Assembly: GCF_013280495.1 (NCBI RefSeq)
Contig: NZ_JABSSX010000004.1
Location: 248,001 to 312,000, forward strand
Source: Brevibacterium permense
GTDB taxonomy: Bacteria > Actinomycetota > Actinomycetes > Actinomycetales > Brevibacteriaceae
Direction of reading: 5' to 3'
Length of the DNA: 64,000 bases
Shown: positions 1 through 8,539 of the stretch, piece after piece
How the letters are laid out: each line of letters opens with the position of its first letter
Numbering within the stretch: position 1 is the first letter of the stretch
Notes under the pieces: model-generated
The model's database searches: none
What the model was told of the DNA's origin: nothing
Seen by the model: only the letters and a program-made list of their open reading frames with translations
Translations under genes and position numbers: made by a program

Positions 1-1108
1 CGGCGTCGTCATCGAGTTCGCCGACAGTGATCGCGCTGATGCGTCCGGCAGGACCTTCACCGGCGGTGCCGGTGACCGCTGAGCCGAGGATCAGCCGTGT
101 GCCCGTGGCTGCGGTGACGGATTCGGCCACCGCCGAGGCGGTCGGGCGGGAGTCGATGACCGCAGGGACGGTGATGCCTGCCGAGTGGAGGTCGGTGACG
201 AGATCATAAGCGGAGTCGTTCGTCGTCGCCACGGCCACGTTCTGCCCTGCGGCGACCCCGTAGCGGCCGAGGTAGGTGCGCACGGCCTCGGCGAGCATGA
301 TGCCGGGGCGGTCGTTGTCGGCGAAGACGATCGGACGGTCGTGAGCGCCGGTGGCGAGCACGACCTGACCGGCGCGGATGTGCCAGACCTTCTGGCGCAC
401 TCCGTGACCGCCGGCGGCGGCAACCGCGTCGGTGCGGTCTTCGAGGGCGACGAAGTAGTTCGAGTCGTAGCTGCCGAAGACCGTGGTGCTCGGGACATAG
501 GTGAGTTCTTCGTGCTCGGCGAATCCGGCGACGGTGGACTCGACCCACTCCAGGGTGTCGACGCCGTCGATGGTCTCGGCCGTGGCCGGTCCCGCCGCCA
601 CCAGCGAGCCGCCGGGCAGCGACTGGTCGTCGAGGAGCAGGGTACGGGCACCGGACTTGCCGGCCTCGCGTGCGGCGGCGAGTCCGGCGGGGCCGGCGCC
701 GACGATGAGGACGTCGGTGTGCACATGCTTGTGCTCGTAGGTCAGTTCGTCCTGGCCAGGGTCGAGGATGCCGAGTCCGGCGAGGTAGTCGGCCTCGAGC
801 CCTTCGGCGATGGCGACGCGGGTGGCGGGCAGCATCGACTCGGAGACGTCTCCGGGGAACCGGGAGTGCACGCGCACGAGCGCATTGGACTCCTCGACGC
901 CGGCACCGAGGATGCCGCGGGCGCGTCCGAGGTAGGTCGAGTTGCCGCAGTCGATGCGGCCGGAGGCGATCAGCGCGCTGGCGATCGTGTCACCGGCGAA
1001 GCCCGAGTAGGTCGCTCCGTCGACGGTGAAGTCGATCGGGCGGGTGGTGTCGATGCCGGTGGCGGAGGGCAGACGAGAAGCGGAGTGCAGACGGGTGGTG
1101 TTCGTCAT
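1..1108 (-). CDS. soxA: Sarcosine oxidase, alpha subunit (N-terminal part, cut by window edge)
   Basis: This is the large subunit of heterotetrameric sarcosine oxidase, which oxidises sarcosine to glycine, H2O2 and a C1 unit taken up by tetrahydrofolate. The window holds the first 369 codons. The N-terminus has the family's beta-grasp-like segment (PIDFTVDG, then GFAGDTIASALIASG, DCGNSTYLGRARG), followed near residue 128 by a dinucleotide-binding fold (VLIVGAGPAGLAAAREAG) and later VVLATGAHDRP. The ATG at 1108 overlaps the soxD stop as ATGA, so the two are translationally coupled. The folate-binding C-terminal half and the expected soxG lie beyond the left edge. Assignment rests on these motifs plus the glyA-soxB-soxD-soxA order, the usual order of this operon. 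Confidence 0.95.
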   Translation of the reverse strand, partial: MTNTTRLHSASRLPSATGIDTTRPIDFTVDGATYSGFAGDTIASALIASGRIDCGNSTYLGRARGILGAGVEESNALVRVHSRFPGDVSESMLPATRVAIAEGLEADYLAGLGILDPGQDELTYEHKHVHTDVLIVGAGPAGLAAAREAGKSGARTLLLDDQSLPGGSLVAAGPATAETIDGVDTLEWVESTVAGFAEHEELTYVPSTTVFGSYDSNYFVALEDRTDAVAAAGGHGVRQKVWHIRAGQVVLATGAHDRPIVFADNDRPGIMLAEAVRTYLGRYGVAAGQNVAVATTNDSAYDLVTDLHSAGITVPAVIDSRPTASAVAESVTAATGTRLILGSAVTGTAGEGPAGRISAITVGELDDDA

Positions 1109-1395
1109 CGAACCTCTCCTTGTGTGTCGGGACGGGGCGAGCCGATCGGGTAGATCGCGGTGAAGTCGTAGGTGGCCGTGTCGCGGACGGCGTTGAACCA
1201 CTTCCGGCAGCCGGCGCTGTGGCTCCACATCTCGGCGAAGGCACCGCGGCTGTTCTCACGGTAGAAGAGGTACTCGGCCCATTCCCTGTCGGTCAGGGCG
1301 TACGGGTCTTCGGGGTAGGCAACGTGGGCCTGTCCGCCGTAGTGGAATTCGGTTTCGTCGCGTGGCCCGCAGTTCGGGCAGTGGATGAGCAGCAT
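1105..1395 (-). CDS. soxD: Sarcosine oxidase, delta subunit
   Basis: A 96-residue protein, the normal size for the small zinc-binding delta subunit of heterotetrameric sarcosine oxidase. It begins MLLIHCPNCG; Cys6, Cys9, His59 and Cys63 are all present and match the zinc ligands known for this subunit. The tail WFNAVRDT..YDFTAIYPIG is typical. The ATG at 1395 gives the usual length. The gene sits 22 bases after soxB and its stop overlaps the soxA start, so it is part of the glyA-soxBDA operon. Confidence 0.95.
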   Translation of the reverse strand: MLLIHCPNCGPRDETEFHYGGQAHVAYPEDPYALTDREWAEYLFYRENSRGAFAEMWSHSAGCRKWFNAVRDTATYDFTAIYPIGSPRPDTQGEVR

Positions 1396-1417
1396 GTCGG
1401 TGTCTCTTTCCTTCCGC

Positions 1418-2635
1418 TCAGTGGGCCACGGCTGCGGCGCCGTGTTCGTCGATGAGGTGACCGGTTTCGAAGCGGTCGAGGGCGAATGGGGCGTTGAGCG
1501 GGTGAGGTTCGTCGTTCGCGATGGTGTGGGCGTAGGTGAAGCCCGCCGCCGGGGTGCCCTTGAAGCCGCCGGTGCCCCAGCCGCAGTTGGCGTAGAGTCC
1601 TTGGACTTCCGTCTTCGACACGATCGGTGAGGCGTCGAGGGTGACGTCGACGTTGCCGCCCCAGGTGCGCAGCACATGGGCGCGGGCGAAGATCGGGAAC
1701 AGCTCGACCGCGGCGGCCAGCTGCTCCTCGATGACGTGGAAGCCGCCTCGTTGACCGTATCCGTTGTAGGAGTCGACGCCGGCGCCCATGACGAGTTCGC
1801 CTTTGTGCGCTTGGGAAACATAGACGTGGACGTGGTTGGACATGACCACGGTCGGGTGCACGGGTTCGAAGAGTTCGGAGACCAGGGCCTGCAGCGGGTG
1901 GGTCTGGATCGGCAGGCGGATCCCGGCCATGTCGGCGAGCACCGAGGAGTCGCCGGCCACGGCCAGGGCGACCTTCTCGGTGGCGATCGGTCCGCGGTTC
2001 GTCTGCACACCGACGACCTGATCGCCGATGCGTTCGATGCCGGTGACTTCGCAGTTCTGGATGATGTCGACGCCCATTTCGTCGGCCTTGCGGGCGAAGG
2101 CCCAGGCGACGTGGTCGTGCTTGGCGATGCCGGCGCGCGGCTGATAGGTGCCGCCCATCACAGGGTAGCGGAGGTCGTCGCCGATGTTGATGATCGGGCA
2201 GACTTCCTTGACTTGGCTTGCATCGAGCCATTCGGCGTCGACGCCGTTGAGCTTGTTCGCGTTCACCCGGCGCTGGGATTCGCGGACATCCTGGAGGGTG
2301 TGGGCGAGGTTGAGCACGCCGCGCTGGGAGAAGAGGAAGTCGTAGTCGAGCTCGTCGGGCAGCTGCTCCCAGAGCTTGAGGGACTTCTCGTAGATCGCGG
2401 CGGATTCGTCCCAGAGGTAGTTCGACCGGATGATCGTCGTATTGCGGGCCATGTTGCCCCCGGCGAGCCACCCCCTCTCGAGAATTGCGATGTTCGTCAT
2501 TCCGTGGTTCTTCGCCAGATAGTAGGCGGTGGCGAGTCCGTGTCCGCCGCCGCCGACGATGACGGCTTCGTAGGACTTCTTCGGCTCCGGATTGCGCCAC
2601 AGGAAGTCGGGGTGTTCGGGAAGCTGGTCAGCCAT
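1418..2635 (-). CDS. soxB: Sarcosine oxidase, beta subunit
   Basis: A 405-residue flavoprotein subunit that holds the sarcosine-oxidising site. An FAD-binding motif ([18 protein letters not shown]) lies at residues 24-41. His173, in the context KHDHVAWAF, corresponds to the residue that carries the covalent FMN in characterised heterotetrameric enzymes. The length is typical. The ATG at 2635 shares one base with the glyA stop (TGATG), so translation is coupled. It works with SoxD and SoxA from the same transcript; the enzyme is cytoplasmic and uses O2 directly, producing H2O2. Confidence 0.96.
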   Translation of the reverse strand: MADQLPEHPDFLWRNPEPKKSYEAVIVGGGGHGLATAYYLAKNHGMTNIAILERGWLAGGNMARNTTIIRSNYLWDESAAIYEKSLKLWEQLPDELDYDFLFSQRGVLNLAHTLQDVRESQRRVNANKLNGVDAEWLDASQVKEVCPIINIGDDLRYPVMGGTYQPRAGIAKHDHVAWAFARKADEMGVDIIQNCEVTGIERIGDQVVGVQTNRGPIATEKVALAVAGDSSVLADMAGIRLPIQTHPLQALVSELFEPVHPTVVMSNHVHVYVSQAHKGELVMGAGVDSYNGYGQRGGFHVIEEQLAAAVELFPIFARAHVLRTWGGNVDVTLDASPIVSKTEVQGLYANCGWGTGGFKGTPAAGFTYAHTIANDEPHPLNAPFALDRFETGHLIDEHGAAAVAH

Positions 2636-4026
2636 CAGCGTGCTCCGATCTCGTTGAGGGTGGGGTACAGGGGGTGATCGTTCGCCAGTCGGGTGACGCG
2701 TTCGCTCAGTTCGGCGATGATCTCCGGGCTCGCGCCGTTGTCGTCGGTGCCGGCCTTGAGCACTTGCGCGATGATGTCGGCGACCTCGACGAAGGCTGCG
2801 GAGCCGAAGCCGCGGCTGGCCAGTGCCGGTGTGCCGATCCGCAGACCGGAGGTGACCACCGGCGGTCGGGGGTCGTCGGGCACGGCGTTGCGGTTGACGG
2901 TGATGCCGATCCGGGCGAGCAGATCTTCCGCCTGGGATCCGTCGAGGGTCGAGTTGCGCAGATCGACGAGGACGAGGTGGACGTCGGTGCCGCCGGTGAG
3001 GACGGAGATTCCGCGTTCGGCGACATCGTCTTCGGTCAGGCGGCGGGCGAGTTCGCCGGCCCCGGCCAGGGTCCGCTTCTGCTTGTCGACGAAGGTGTCG
3101 GTGGCGGCGAGCCCGAAGGCAACGGCCTTGCCGGCGATGACGTGTTCGAGGGGTCCGCCCTGCTGTCCGGGGAAGACGGCGGAGTTGATCTTCTTCGCGA
3201 TGTCCGCGTCGTTGGTGAGGATGATGCCGCCTCGGGGACCGCCGAGGGTCTTGTGCGTCGTCGACGACACGACGTGGGCGTGCGGGACCGGTGAGGGGTG
3301 GAGTCCGGCGGCGACGAGTCCGGCGAAGTGGGCCATATCGACCATGAGGTAGGCACCGACCGAGTCGGCGATGCGGCGGAACTCGGCGAAGTCGAGCTGC
3401 CTAGTGTAGGCCGACCAGCCTGCGACGATGAGCTTCGGCTGGTGCTCGCGGGCGAGGCGTTCGACCTCGGCCATGTCGACGCGTCCGGTCTCGGCGTCGA
3501 GGCCGTAGGGGACGATCGAGTAGAGGCGGCCGGAGAAGTTGATCTTCATTCCGTGGGTGAGGTGGCCGCCGTGAGCGAGATTGAGTCCGAGGACGGTGTC
3601 GCCAGGACGGATGAGTGCATGCATGACCGAGGCGTTCGCCTGGGCGCCGGAGTGCGGCTGGACGTTTGCGTATTCAGCTCCGAAGAGTGCCTTGACGCGG
3701 TCGATGGCGATGCGTTCGATCTCATCGACGTGTTCGCAGCCGCCGTAGTACCGGCGGCCCGGGTAGCCCTCGGCGTACTTGTTCGTGAGCACCGACCCTT
3801 GAGCTTCCATGACGGCCGAGGCGGTGTGGTTCTCCGAGGCGATCATCTCCAGACCCTCGCGCTGCCGGGCCAGTTCGGCGTCGATGAAACCGGCGATGGA
3901 GGGATCGAGTTCAGCGATCGAGGTGCTCAGTTCGACGGGTTCGCGGCTGGGGAAGGTCCCGGCGGAAGCGCCTGCCGGGGCACTGACCGTGCCGGCTTCG
4001 GCGGGATTGGCGAGTTGCTCTGTCAT
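2635..4026 (-). CDS. glyA: Serine hydroxymethyltransferase
   Basis: A PLP enzyme interconverting glycine plus 5,10-methylene-THF with serine plus THF. The protein has 463 residues. The PLP lysine is Lys259 in [16 protein letters not shown], and MIASENHTS-like and [18 protein letters not shown] motifs are present. About 36 N-terminal Ala/Pro/Thr-rich residues precede the usual start of the family; the ATG at 4026 is supported by an AAGGAG ribosome site. As first gene before soxBDA it consumes exactly what SoxABDG makes from sarcosine (glycine and methylene-THF), so it is probably a catabolic paralogue rather than the only glyA of the cell. Confidence 0.95.
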   Translation of the reverse strand: MTEQLANPAEAGTVSAPAGASAGTFPSREPVELSTSIAELDPSIAGFIDAELARQREGLEMIASENHTASAVMEAQGSVLTNKYAEGYPGRRYYGGCEHVDEIERIAIDRVKALFGAEYANVQPHSGAQANASVMHALIRPGDTVLGLNLAHGGHLTHGMKINFSGRLYSIVPYGLDAETGRVDMAEVERLAREHQPKLIVAGWSAYTRQLDFAEFRRIADSVGAYLMVDMAHFAGLVAAGLHPSPVPHAHVVSSTTHKTLGGPRGGIILTNDADIAKKINSAVFPGQQGGPLEHVIAGKAVAFGLAATDTFVDKQKRTLAGAGELARRLTEDDVAERGISVLTGGTDVHLVLVDLRNSTLDGSQAEDLLARIGITVNRNAVPDDPRPPVVTSGLRIGTPALASRGFGSAAFVEVADIIAQVLKAGTDDNGASPEIIAELSERVTRLANDHPLYPTLNEIGAR

Positions 4027-4046
4027 GGATCTCCTTCGACCTGTCG

Positions 4047-4105
4047 CGATCAGTCTTTCTCAACTGATCGTCAACTAATATATCAGGTGCGTTCCTGTAG
4101 TGTAG
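4047..4105 (-). promoter_or_regulatory. Promoter and operator of the glyA-sox operon
   Basis: An inverted repeat CGATCAGT-N8-ACTGATCG occupies 4047-4070 with perfect 8-bp arms. A minus-strand -10 element TATATT lies at 4082-4077, so transcription would start near 4070 and the palindrome would cover the first transcribed bases, a repressor position. The -35 is weak. The divergent GntR gene at 4163 is the obvious candidate regulator. No glycine riboswitch fits in the short leader. Confidence 0.5.
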
Positions 4106-4162
4106 GCAGAGAATTCCAGCCGGCGCAATACATCTTCCGCAGAGATTATGAGGAGTCCTCTC

Positions 4163-4825
4163 ATGAGCACATCCGCCGACGCGACGTCACCGACGACGTC
4201 CTTGGCGAATCACGCCTATGAGATCCTGCGGCACCGGCTCATCATGCTCGACATCGCTCCGGGCGATCCGATCAACGAGGCGGCCCTCAGTGCCGAGCTC
4301 GAGGTCGGCCGCACGCCGATCCGCGAGGCCCTCAAGCGACTCGAACGCGATCATCTCGTGGTGTCCTATCCGCGGCGCGGCACCTTCGCCACCAACGTCG
4401 ACCTCACCGATCTGTCGACGATCTCGGAGATGCGCGAAGCACTCGAGCCCATCGCCGCCAGGCGCGCGGCTCGCAACCTCACGCCGGGCCGTCGCGCGGA
4501 TTTCACGGCAGCGATCGCCGATCTCAAGGCACTCGAGGCGACCGACGAGCAACGGACACTCATGGAACGCGATCTCGACGTCCACCGCCTCATCTACAGC
4601 TCGGTGGACAATCCGCACCTATCGGAGACGCTCATCCGCCTCGATGATCTGGCCACCCGCATCTGGTGCCTCGTCATCCCGGGGATCCCGGATCTCGTCA
4701 CTCACATCCGCGAGCACATCGATCTGCTCGAGGCGATCCTCGACGGGGACGAACAGACCGTGGCCGCCCGCGCCGCCGAGCACGTCCGCGAGTTCGACAA
4801 GACCGTCCGCTCCACCTTGCGCTGA
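4163..4825 (+). CDS. GntR-family (FadR/FCD type) regulator of the sarcosine operon
   Basis: A 220-residue transcription regulator. The N-terminal winged helix includes VGRTPIREALKRLERDHLVV; the C-terminal FCD ligand domain has the metal-site pattern DLDVHR, HIREHIDLL and AEHVREF. The ATG at 4163 is preferred over an in-frame ATG at 4148 because AGGAG at 4151-4155 sits 7 bases before it. The gene is divergent from glyA-soxBDA with the inverted repeat 4047-4070 between them, so it probably controls that operon and itself. The ligand (sarcosine, glycine or a related compound) is an inference. Confidence 0.85.
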   Translation: MSTSADATSPTTSLANHAYEILRHRLIMLDIAPGDPINEAALSAELEVGRTPIREALKRLERDHLVVSYPRRGTFATNVDLTDLSTISEMREALEPIAARRAARNLTPGRRADFTAAIADLKALEATDEQRTLMERDLDVHRLIYSSVDNPHLSETLIRLDDLATRIWCLVIPGIPDLVTHIREHIDLLEAILDGDEQTVAARAAEHVREFDKTVRSTLR

Positions 4826-4876
4826 GCCCAGCCAGAACTGGACCCGCGCTTCACGGTCCCGTCATCGCACACAGAT

Positions 4877-5584
4877 TCAGAGTCGCTGCCGGCCTGAACC
4901 GCCGAGGCGCAGCGAGACCCGCTCCGCCGCCTGAACGCAGTGGTCGCCGAGCTCGGCGATGCGGGTCGCATCGGTGCGGAACTTTGGTGCGGCGATGAGG
5001 ACGGCCGCGACCACCTCGCCGCGATGATCGTACACGGGCGCGGCAATGCCGACCTCGTGCGGAGAGGTCTCGGCATCGTTGAGTGCATAGGCGGGACCGT
5101 CGGCGCGATCCGGGCCGTCGCCGGCGTCGCGGAACACCTTCACCGAGGCACTTCCCTCCGTCCGATATCGCGACCCCAGACTGGACGTGTGCTTGACCGG
5201 CTCGGGACTCGGAACCTGTTCGACGGTGACCGCCTCGGCGCCGTCCCACACCATCAGCGCACTCGTCTCGGAAGTGGCTCGCGTGAGTGCCTGCAGGATG
5301 GGATACGCTGCCCTGCGAACATCAAGATCGGCCAACAGAGGGCCCGCGATCGCGATGATTCCCAGACCCAGCCGATACCGCCTGGACGGCGCCTGTTCGA
5401 CGATCCCCTCCTGCTCGAGCGAGGCGAGAATCCGCGACACCGAACTCTTGTGCAGCCCCACGCGCGGTGCGATCTCGGTGACACCGAGCTCCTGCCGGTC
5501 CGGCGCGAAACAGCGCAGGATGGCGACGGTGTTTTCGATGACCGAGGCACCGCGGCGTGGGTTGTCAGGCGATTGTCGGGACAT
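4877..5584 (-). CDS. IclR-family regulator, last gene of the creatine operon
   Basis: A 235-residue regulator: N-terminal winged helix (VIENTVAILRCFAP, TEIAPRVGLHKSSVSRILASLEQEG) and a C-terminal IclR effector domain (HEVGIAAPVYDHRGEVVAAV). The reading frame extends to 5719, but the ATG at 5584 is chosen because longer versions overlap the creatinase gene that ends at 5613. It follows creatinase by 28 bases and is in line with the MFS transporter, so it is likely the local regulator of creatine uptake and breakdown. It is slightly shorter than most IclR proteins. Confidence 0.85.
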   Translation of the reverse strand: MSRQSPDNPRRGASVIENTVAILRCFAPDRQELGVTEIAPRVGLHKSSVSRILASLEQEGIVEQAPSRRYRLGLGIIAIAGPLLADLDVRRAAYPILQALTRATSETSALMVWDGAEAVTVEQVPSPEPVKHTSSLGSRYRTEGSASVKVFRDAGDGPDRADGPAYALNDAETSPHEVGIAAPVYDHRGEVVAAVLIAAPKFRTDATRIAELGDHCVQAAERVSLRLGGSGRQRL

Positions 5585-5612
5585 GGTGTGAGTATATTCG
5601 GCGGCGAGGCCC

Positions 5613-6866
5613 TCAGGCCGGAATGATGTTGTGTTCGGCCCCGAACGGGAACTTCGTGATGTCCTCGGACCCGCTCTCCCCGACGACGACGATGTCATGT
5701 TCACGGTAGCCGCCGGCACCCGGCTGCCCCTCGGGAATGGTGATCATCGGCTCCATGGAGATGACCATTCCCGGCTCGATGACGGTGTCGATGTCTTCTC
5801 TCAGTTCAAGCCCGGCCTCACGCCCGTAGTAGTGGCTGAGCACTCCGAATGAGTGTCCGTACCCGAAGGTGCGGTTTTCGAAGAGTCCGTGCTCGAAGTA
5901 GATCTCATTGAGTTCGGCGGCGATGTCCTTGCACACAGCGCCGGGCTTGATGAGTTCGATTCCGCGTTTGTGCACTTCGACGTTGACGTTCCACAGCTCG
6001 AGCGACCGAGCGTCGGGCTCTCCGTAGAAGAGCGTGCGCTCCAGCGCGGTGTAATAGCCGGTCGGCATGGCGAAGCAGTTGAGGCTGAGGATGTCACCTT
6101 TTCGGATCTTGCGGGTCGTCGCCCAATTGTGCGCGCCATCGGTGTTGATACCCGATTGGAACCACACCCAGGTATCACGGATCTCCTGGTCGGGGAACGT
6201 CCTAGCGATCTCATGAGTCATCGCCTCAGTGCCGATGAGCGCGAGTTCGTACTCGCTGATGCCTTCGGTGATGGCGGCCTTGATCGCCTCACCGCCGAGG
6301 TCGCCGATTCGAGCGCTGTGCTTGATCACCTCGATCTCCTCGGGTGACTTGATCATCCGCTGGCGCATCGACTCCTTCGAGATGTCGACGAGTTCTGCTG
6401 CAGGGAAGGCATCTTGGAGCCTGTAGCGATTCTCGAGGGCCAAGTTGTCGTCTTCGACGCCGAGACGGCGCGGGTTTCCGATTCCGCGCTGACGCAGGCC
6501 CTCCTGGATCGCGTAGTAGTAGTTGTCACGACGCCAATCCGTGTACACGATGTTCTCCCCGTAGCTGGTTCGCCACGGCATGCCTGCATCGATATTCGCG
6601 GTGATCGTCACCGTGTCGTCGGCCGTGACGACCATGGCATATGAGCGACCGAAGTAGGTGAAGAGGAAGTCCGAGTAGTACTTGATGTTGTGATACGAGG
6701 TGAGGACCACTGCGTCGAGCTCTTTCTCGGCCATAATGGCGCGCAGTCCGGTCAGTCTCCGCTCCATCTCCCCATCGGAGAAGGTCAGCGGTGTCTTGGA
6801 CCCGTTGTGGAGGACCTTGAGCCGCTCAAGGTCAGCGACGGAGGCGTTGTCAGCAAAGGTGGTCAT
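5613..6866 (-). CDS. Creatinase (creatine amidinohydrolase)
   Basis: A 417-residue protein of the M24/pita-bread fold. It resembles creatinase, which hydrolyses creatine to sarcosine and urea, more than metallo-aminopeptidases: MPWRTSYGENIVYTDWRRDN and WFQSGINTDGAHNWATTRKI are characteristic blocks, and His246 corresponds to the catalytic histidine of creatinase; the metal-ligand set of true M24 peptidases is not obvious. An AGGAG site precedes the ATG at 6866. It lies between an MFS transporter and an IclR regulator, and the sarcosine it would release is the substrate of the glyA-soxBDA operon 1.6 kb away. Strict substrate specificity is inferred. Confidence 0.88.
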   Translation of the reverse strand: MTTFADNASVADLERLKVLHNGSKTPLTFSDGEMERRLTGLRAIMAEKELDAVVLTSYHNIKYYSDFLFTYFGRSYAMVVTADDTVTITANIDAGMPWRTSYGENIVYTDWRRDNYYYAIQEGLRQRGIGNPRRLGVEDDNLALENRYRLQDAFPAAELVDISKESMRQRMIKSPEEIEVIKHSARIGDLGGEAIKAAITEGISEYELALIGTEAMTHEIARTFPDQEIRDTWVWFQSGINTDGAHNWATTRKIRKGDILSLNCFAMPTGYYTALERTLFYGEPDARSLELWNVNVEVHKRGIELIKPGAVCKDIAAELNEIYFEHGLFENRTFGYGHSFGVLSHYYGREAGLELREDIDTVIEPGMVISMEPMITIPEGQPGAGGYREHDIVVVGESGSEDITKFPFGAEHNIIPA

Positions 6867-6935
6867 AGGTTTCTCCTATTCGTTCGGCACCGCCGTCTCG
6901 GTGCCGCGGCGGTGTGGTGGGGGTTCTGGACGACT

Positions 6936-8285
6936 TCAGACGTCGCGCAGAGGCTTATGGAAGGTCTCCTTGGCGCAGATGACTGCACCGAGACAGATTG
7001 CGGCCGCAGCCATGAGGTACCAACCGGGGGCAAGATGCGAATTGGTCAGGCCGATGAGCAGAGTGGCCATAAAAGGTGCGGTGCCGCCGAACAGGGCGTT
7101 CGACACGTTGAAGCTCACGGCAAACCCGGTGTACCGGATACGTGTCGGGAACATCTCGGCAAGGAAGCTCGGCAGAGTGCCGTCGTTGAGGGTGAGCATG
7201 GCTCCGAGTCCGATCTCGACGAGGACGACGAGCGTGAAGCTGCCGGCGTCCAGCAACATGAAGGCCGGCACCGTGAGGACGATGAAAGTGACTGAGGCGA
7301 TGATGAGCATCCTCTTGCGACCGAACCGATCCGAGGCCAGACCGGTGAGCAGGATGAAACCGATATAGGTGACGAGAGAGATGGTGGTGGCGACGAACGA
7401 TTCAGTAGCCCCATAGCCGAGCTCGGTCGTGAGATAGGTGGGCATATAAGTCAGGACGACATAGAACCCGACGGCGTTGAGCAGCACTGCGCACATCGAG
7501 ATGAGCAGGGGGCGCCAGTGGTCCCGGAACATGGCGAAGACCGGAGCTTTGATCACTTCATCCTGCTGAGCGAGTTCACGGAATGCCGGCGTGTCCTCGA
7601 GTCGGGTCCGGATATAGCGGCCGATCAGCCCCATGGGTGCGGCAAGGAAGAATGGGAGCCTCCAACCCCAGCTCTCCAGCTGTCCATCGCTCAGCGTCGA
7701 CGAGAGGACTGCGGCGAGCACCGATCCCAATAGCAATCCGGTGGCGGTGCTGGCTGGAACGACGGCTGCGTAGAGACCGCGTCGACGTGGTGGAGCGTAT
7801 TCGACGAGGAACGCCGAGGCCCCAGCGTACTCGCCGGCGGCGGAGAAGCCCTGCACGAGGCGGACGACGAGCAGCAGCACAGGCGCCAGGAATCCGGCCA
7901 CCGCGAAGCTCGGCAGCAGACCGATGGCAAACGTCGAGACAGACATGATGAGAATCGAGACGGACAGTGCGGAACGTCGTCCGATCTTGTCTCCGATATG
8001 ACCCCAGATGAAGCCGCCGATGGGGCGGACGACGAAGGAGACGGCGAAGACCGCAAAGGTGGACAGAAGCGCGAGATTGCCTTCGGACTCAGGGAAGAAG
8101 ACGATCGCAATGGTCGTCGCAAAATACCCGTAGACGCCGTAGTCGAACCATTCGACGAAGTTGCCGACGAAACTGGCGGAGACGACGCGCCGCAGCGTCC
8201 GCTTCTGCTCGATATTCGGCTGCGCGGTCGCCGACGCATCTGATTTCACAGCGTCATTATCCTCTGGAGCGAGGTCGGACTTCAT
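6936..8285 (-). CDS. MFS transporter, metabolite:H+ symporter type (probable creatine uptake)
   Basis: A 449-residue, 12-helix transporter of the ProP/ShiA-like metabolite:proton symporter group. It has the early FVGNFVEWFDYGVYGYFA segment, the RPIGGFIWGHIGDKIGRR loop 2-3 motif, the SDRFGRKR repeat of this motif in the second half, and FPTRIRYTGFA. The frame is open to 8348, but the ATG at 8285 is chosen because GGAG lies 6 bases upstream while the earlier ATGs have no ribosome site. It is the first gene of the transporter-creatinase-iclR operon, so creatine (or a related compound such as betaine) is the likely substrate; this is inference from context. Confidence 0.82.
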   Translation of the reverse strand: MKSDLAPEDNDAVKSDASATAQPNIEQKRTLRRVVSASFVGNFVEWFDYGVYGYFATTIAIVFFPESEGNLALLSTFAVFAVSFVVRPIGGFIWGHIGDKIGRRSALSVSILIMSVSTFAIGLLPSFAVAGFLAPVLLLVVRLVQGFSAAGEYAGASAFLVEYAPPRRRGLYAAVVPASTATGLLLGSVLAAVLSSTLSDGQLESWGWRLPFFLAAPMGLIGRYIRTRLEDTPAFRELAQQDEVIKAPVFAMFRDHWRPLLISMCAVLLNAVGFYVVLTYMPTYLTTELGYGATESFVATTISLVTYIGFILLTGLASDRFGRKRMLIIASVTFIVLTVPAFMLLDAGSFTLVVLVEIGLGAMLTLNDGTLPSFLAEMFPTRIRYTGFAVSFNVSNALFGGTAPFMATLLIGLTNSHLAPGWYLMAAAAICLGAVICAKETFHKPLRDV

Positions 8286-8321
8286 GGTCTTCTCCATCGT
8301 TGTGAACGGTGACAACGCCGT

Positions 8322-8380
8322 GTTGCACTCTTTACAACTGCGTTGCATGTAAGGCTATTGTGTCCCGGCCACCCGGTCAA
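8322..8380 (-). promoter_or_regulatory. Promoter and possible IclR operator of the creatine operon
   Basis: On the minus strand a -35 TTGACC (8380-8375) and -10 TAGCCT (8357-8352) are separated by 17 bases, placing the start near 8345. Two GTTGCA direct repeats (8322-8327 and 8342-8347), exactly 20 bp apart, and a GTTG-N9-CAAC inverted repeat (8322-8338) cover the first transcribed bases, where a repressor would act. The IclR protein encoded by the same operon is the natural candidate. Confidence 0.5.
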
Positions 8381-8415
8381 GAGATTTCTGCTCAGCACTG
8401 CGCGCAATCAGAAAG

Positions 8416-8437
8416 CGGCAGGCGAAAGGCCCTGCCG
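8416..8437. repeat. Small inverted repeat
   Basis: CGGCAGG and CCTGCCG form a perfect 7-bp stem with an 8-base loop in the gap between the creatine operon promoter and the terminator of the neighbouring operon. It may be a second, weaker terminator for the etf operon; no other role is visible. Confidence 0.3.
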
Positions 8438-8480
8438 GGCTGCAGGTCCGACAGTGCCTTGGAACTGTACTCACCGACAC

Positions 8481-8522
8481 AGCGAAGCCCCGCACGACCA
8501 ATTGATCGTGCGGGGCTTCGCT
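8481..8522 (-). terminator. Intrinsic-type terminator after the etf/cytochrome operon
   Basis: A perfect 17-bp stem (AGCGAAGCCCCGCACGA and its complement) with an 8-base loop lies 18 bases after the stop of the cytochrome b-like gene. There is no T-tract, which is common for terminators in actinobacteria. It separates this operon from the creatine operon promoter downstream. Confidence 0.8.
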
Positions 8523-8539
8523 GATGCGAGCGGCGTCGC

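Noticed and set aside
1676-2677. Long antisense open frames over soxB, glyA, the E1 enzyme, AGCS and amidohydrolase genes
   Set aside because: They mirror the codon periodicity of the true genes on the other strand, carry no ribosome sites and give Val/Gly/Asp-rich translations without recognisable domains.
4027-4162. A possible glycine riboswitch upstream of glyA-sox
   Set aside because: The predicted transcript leader is only about 45 bases, too short for a glycine aptamer.
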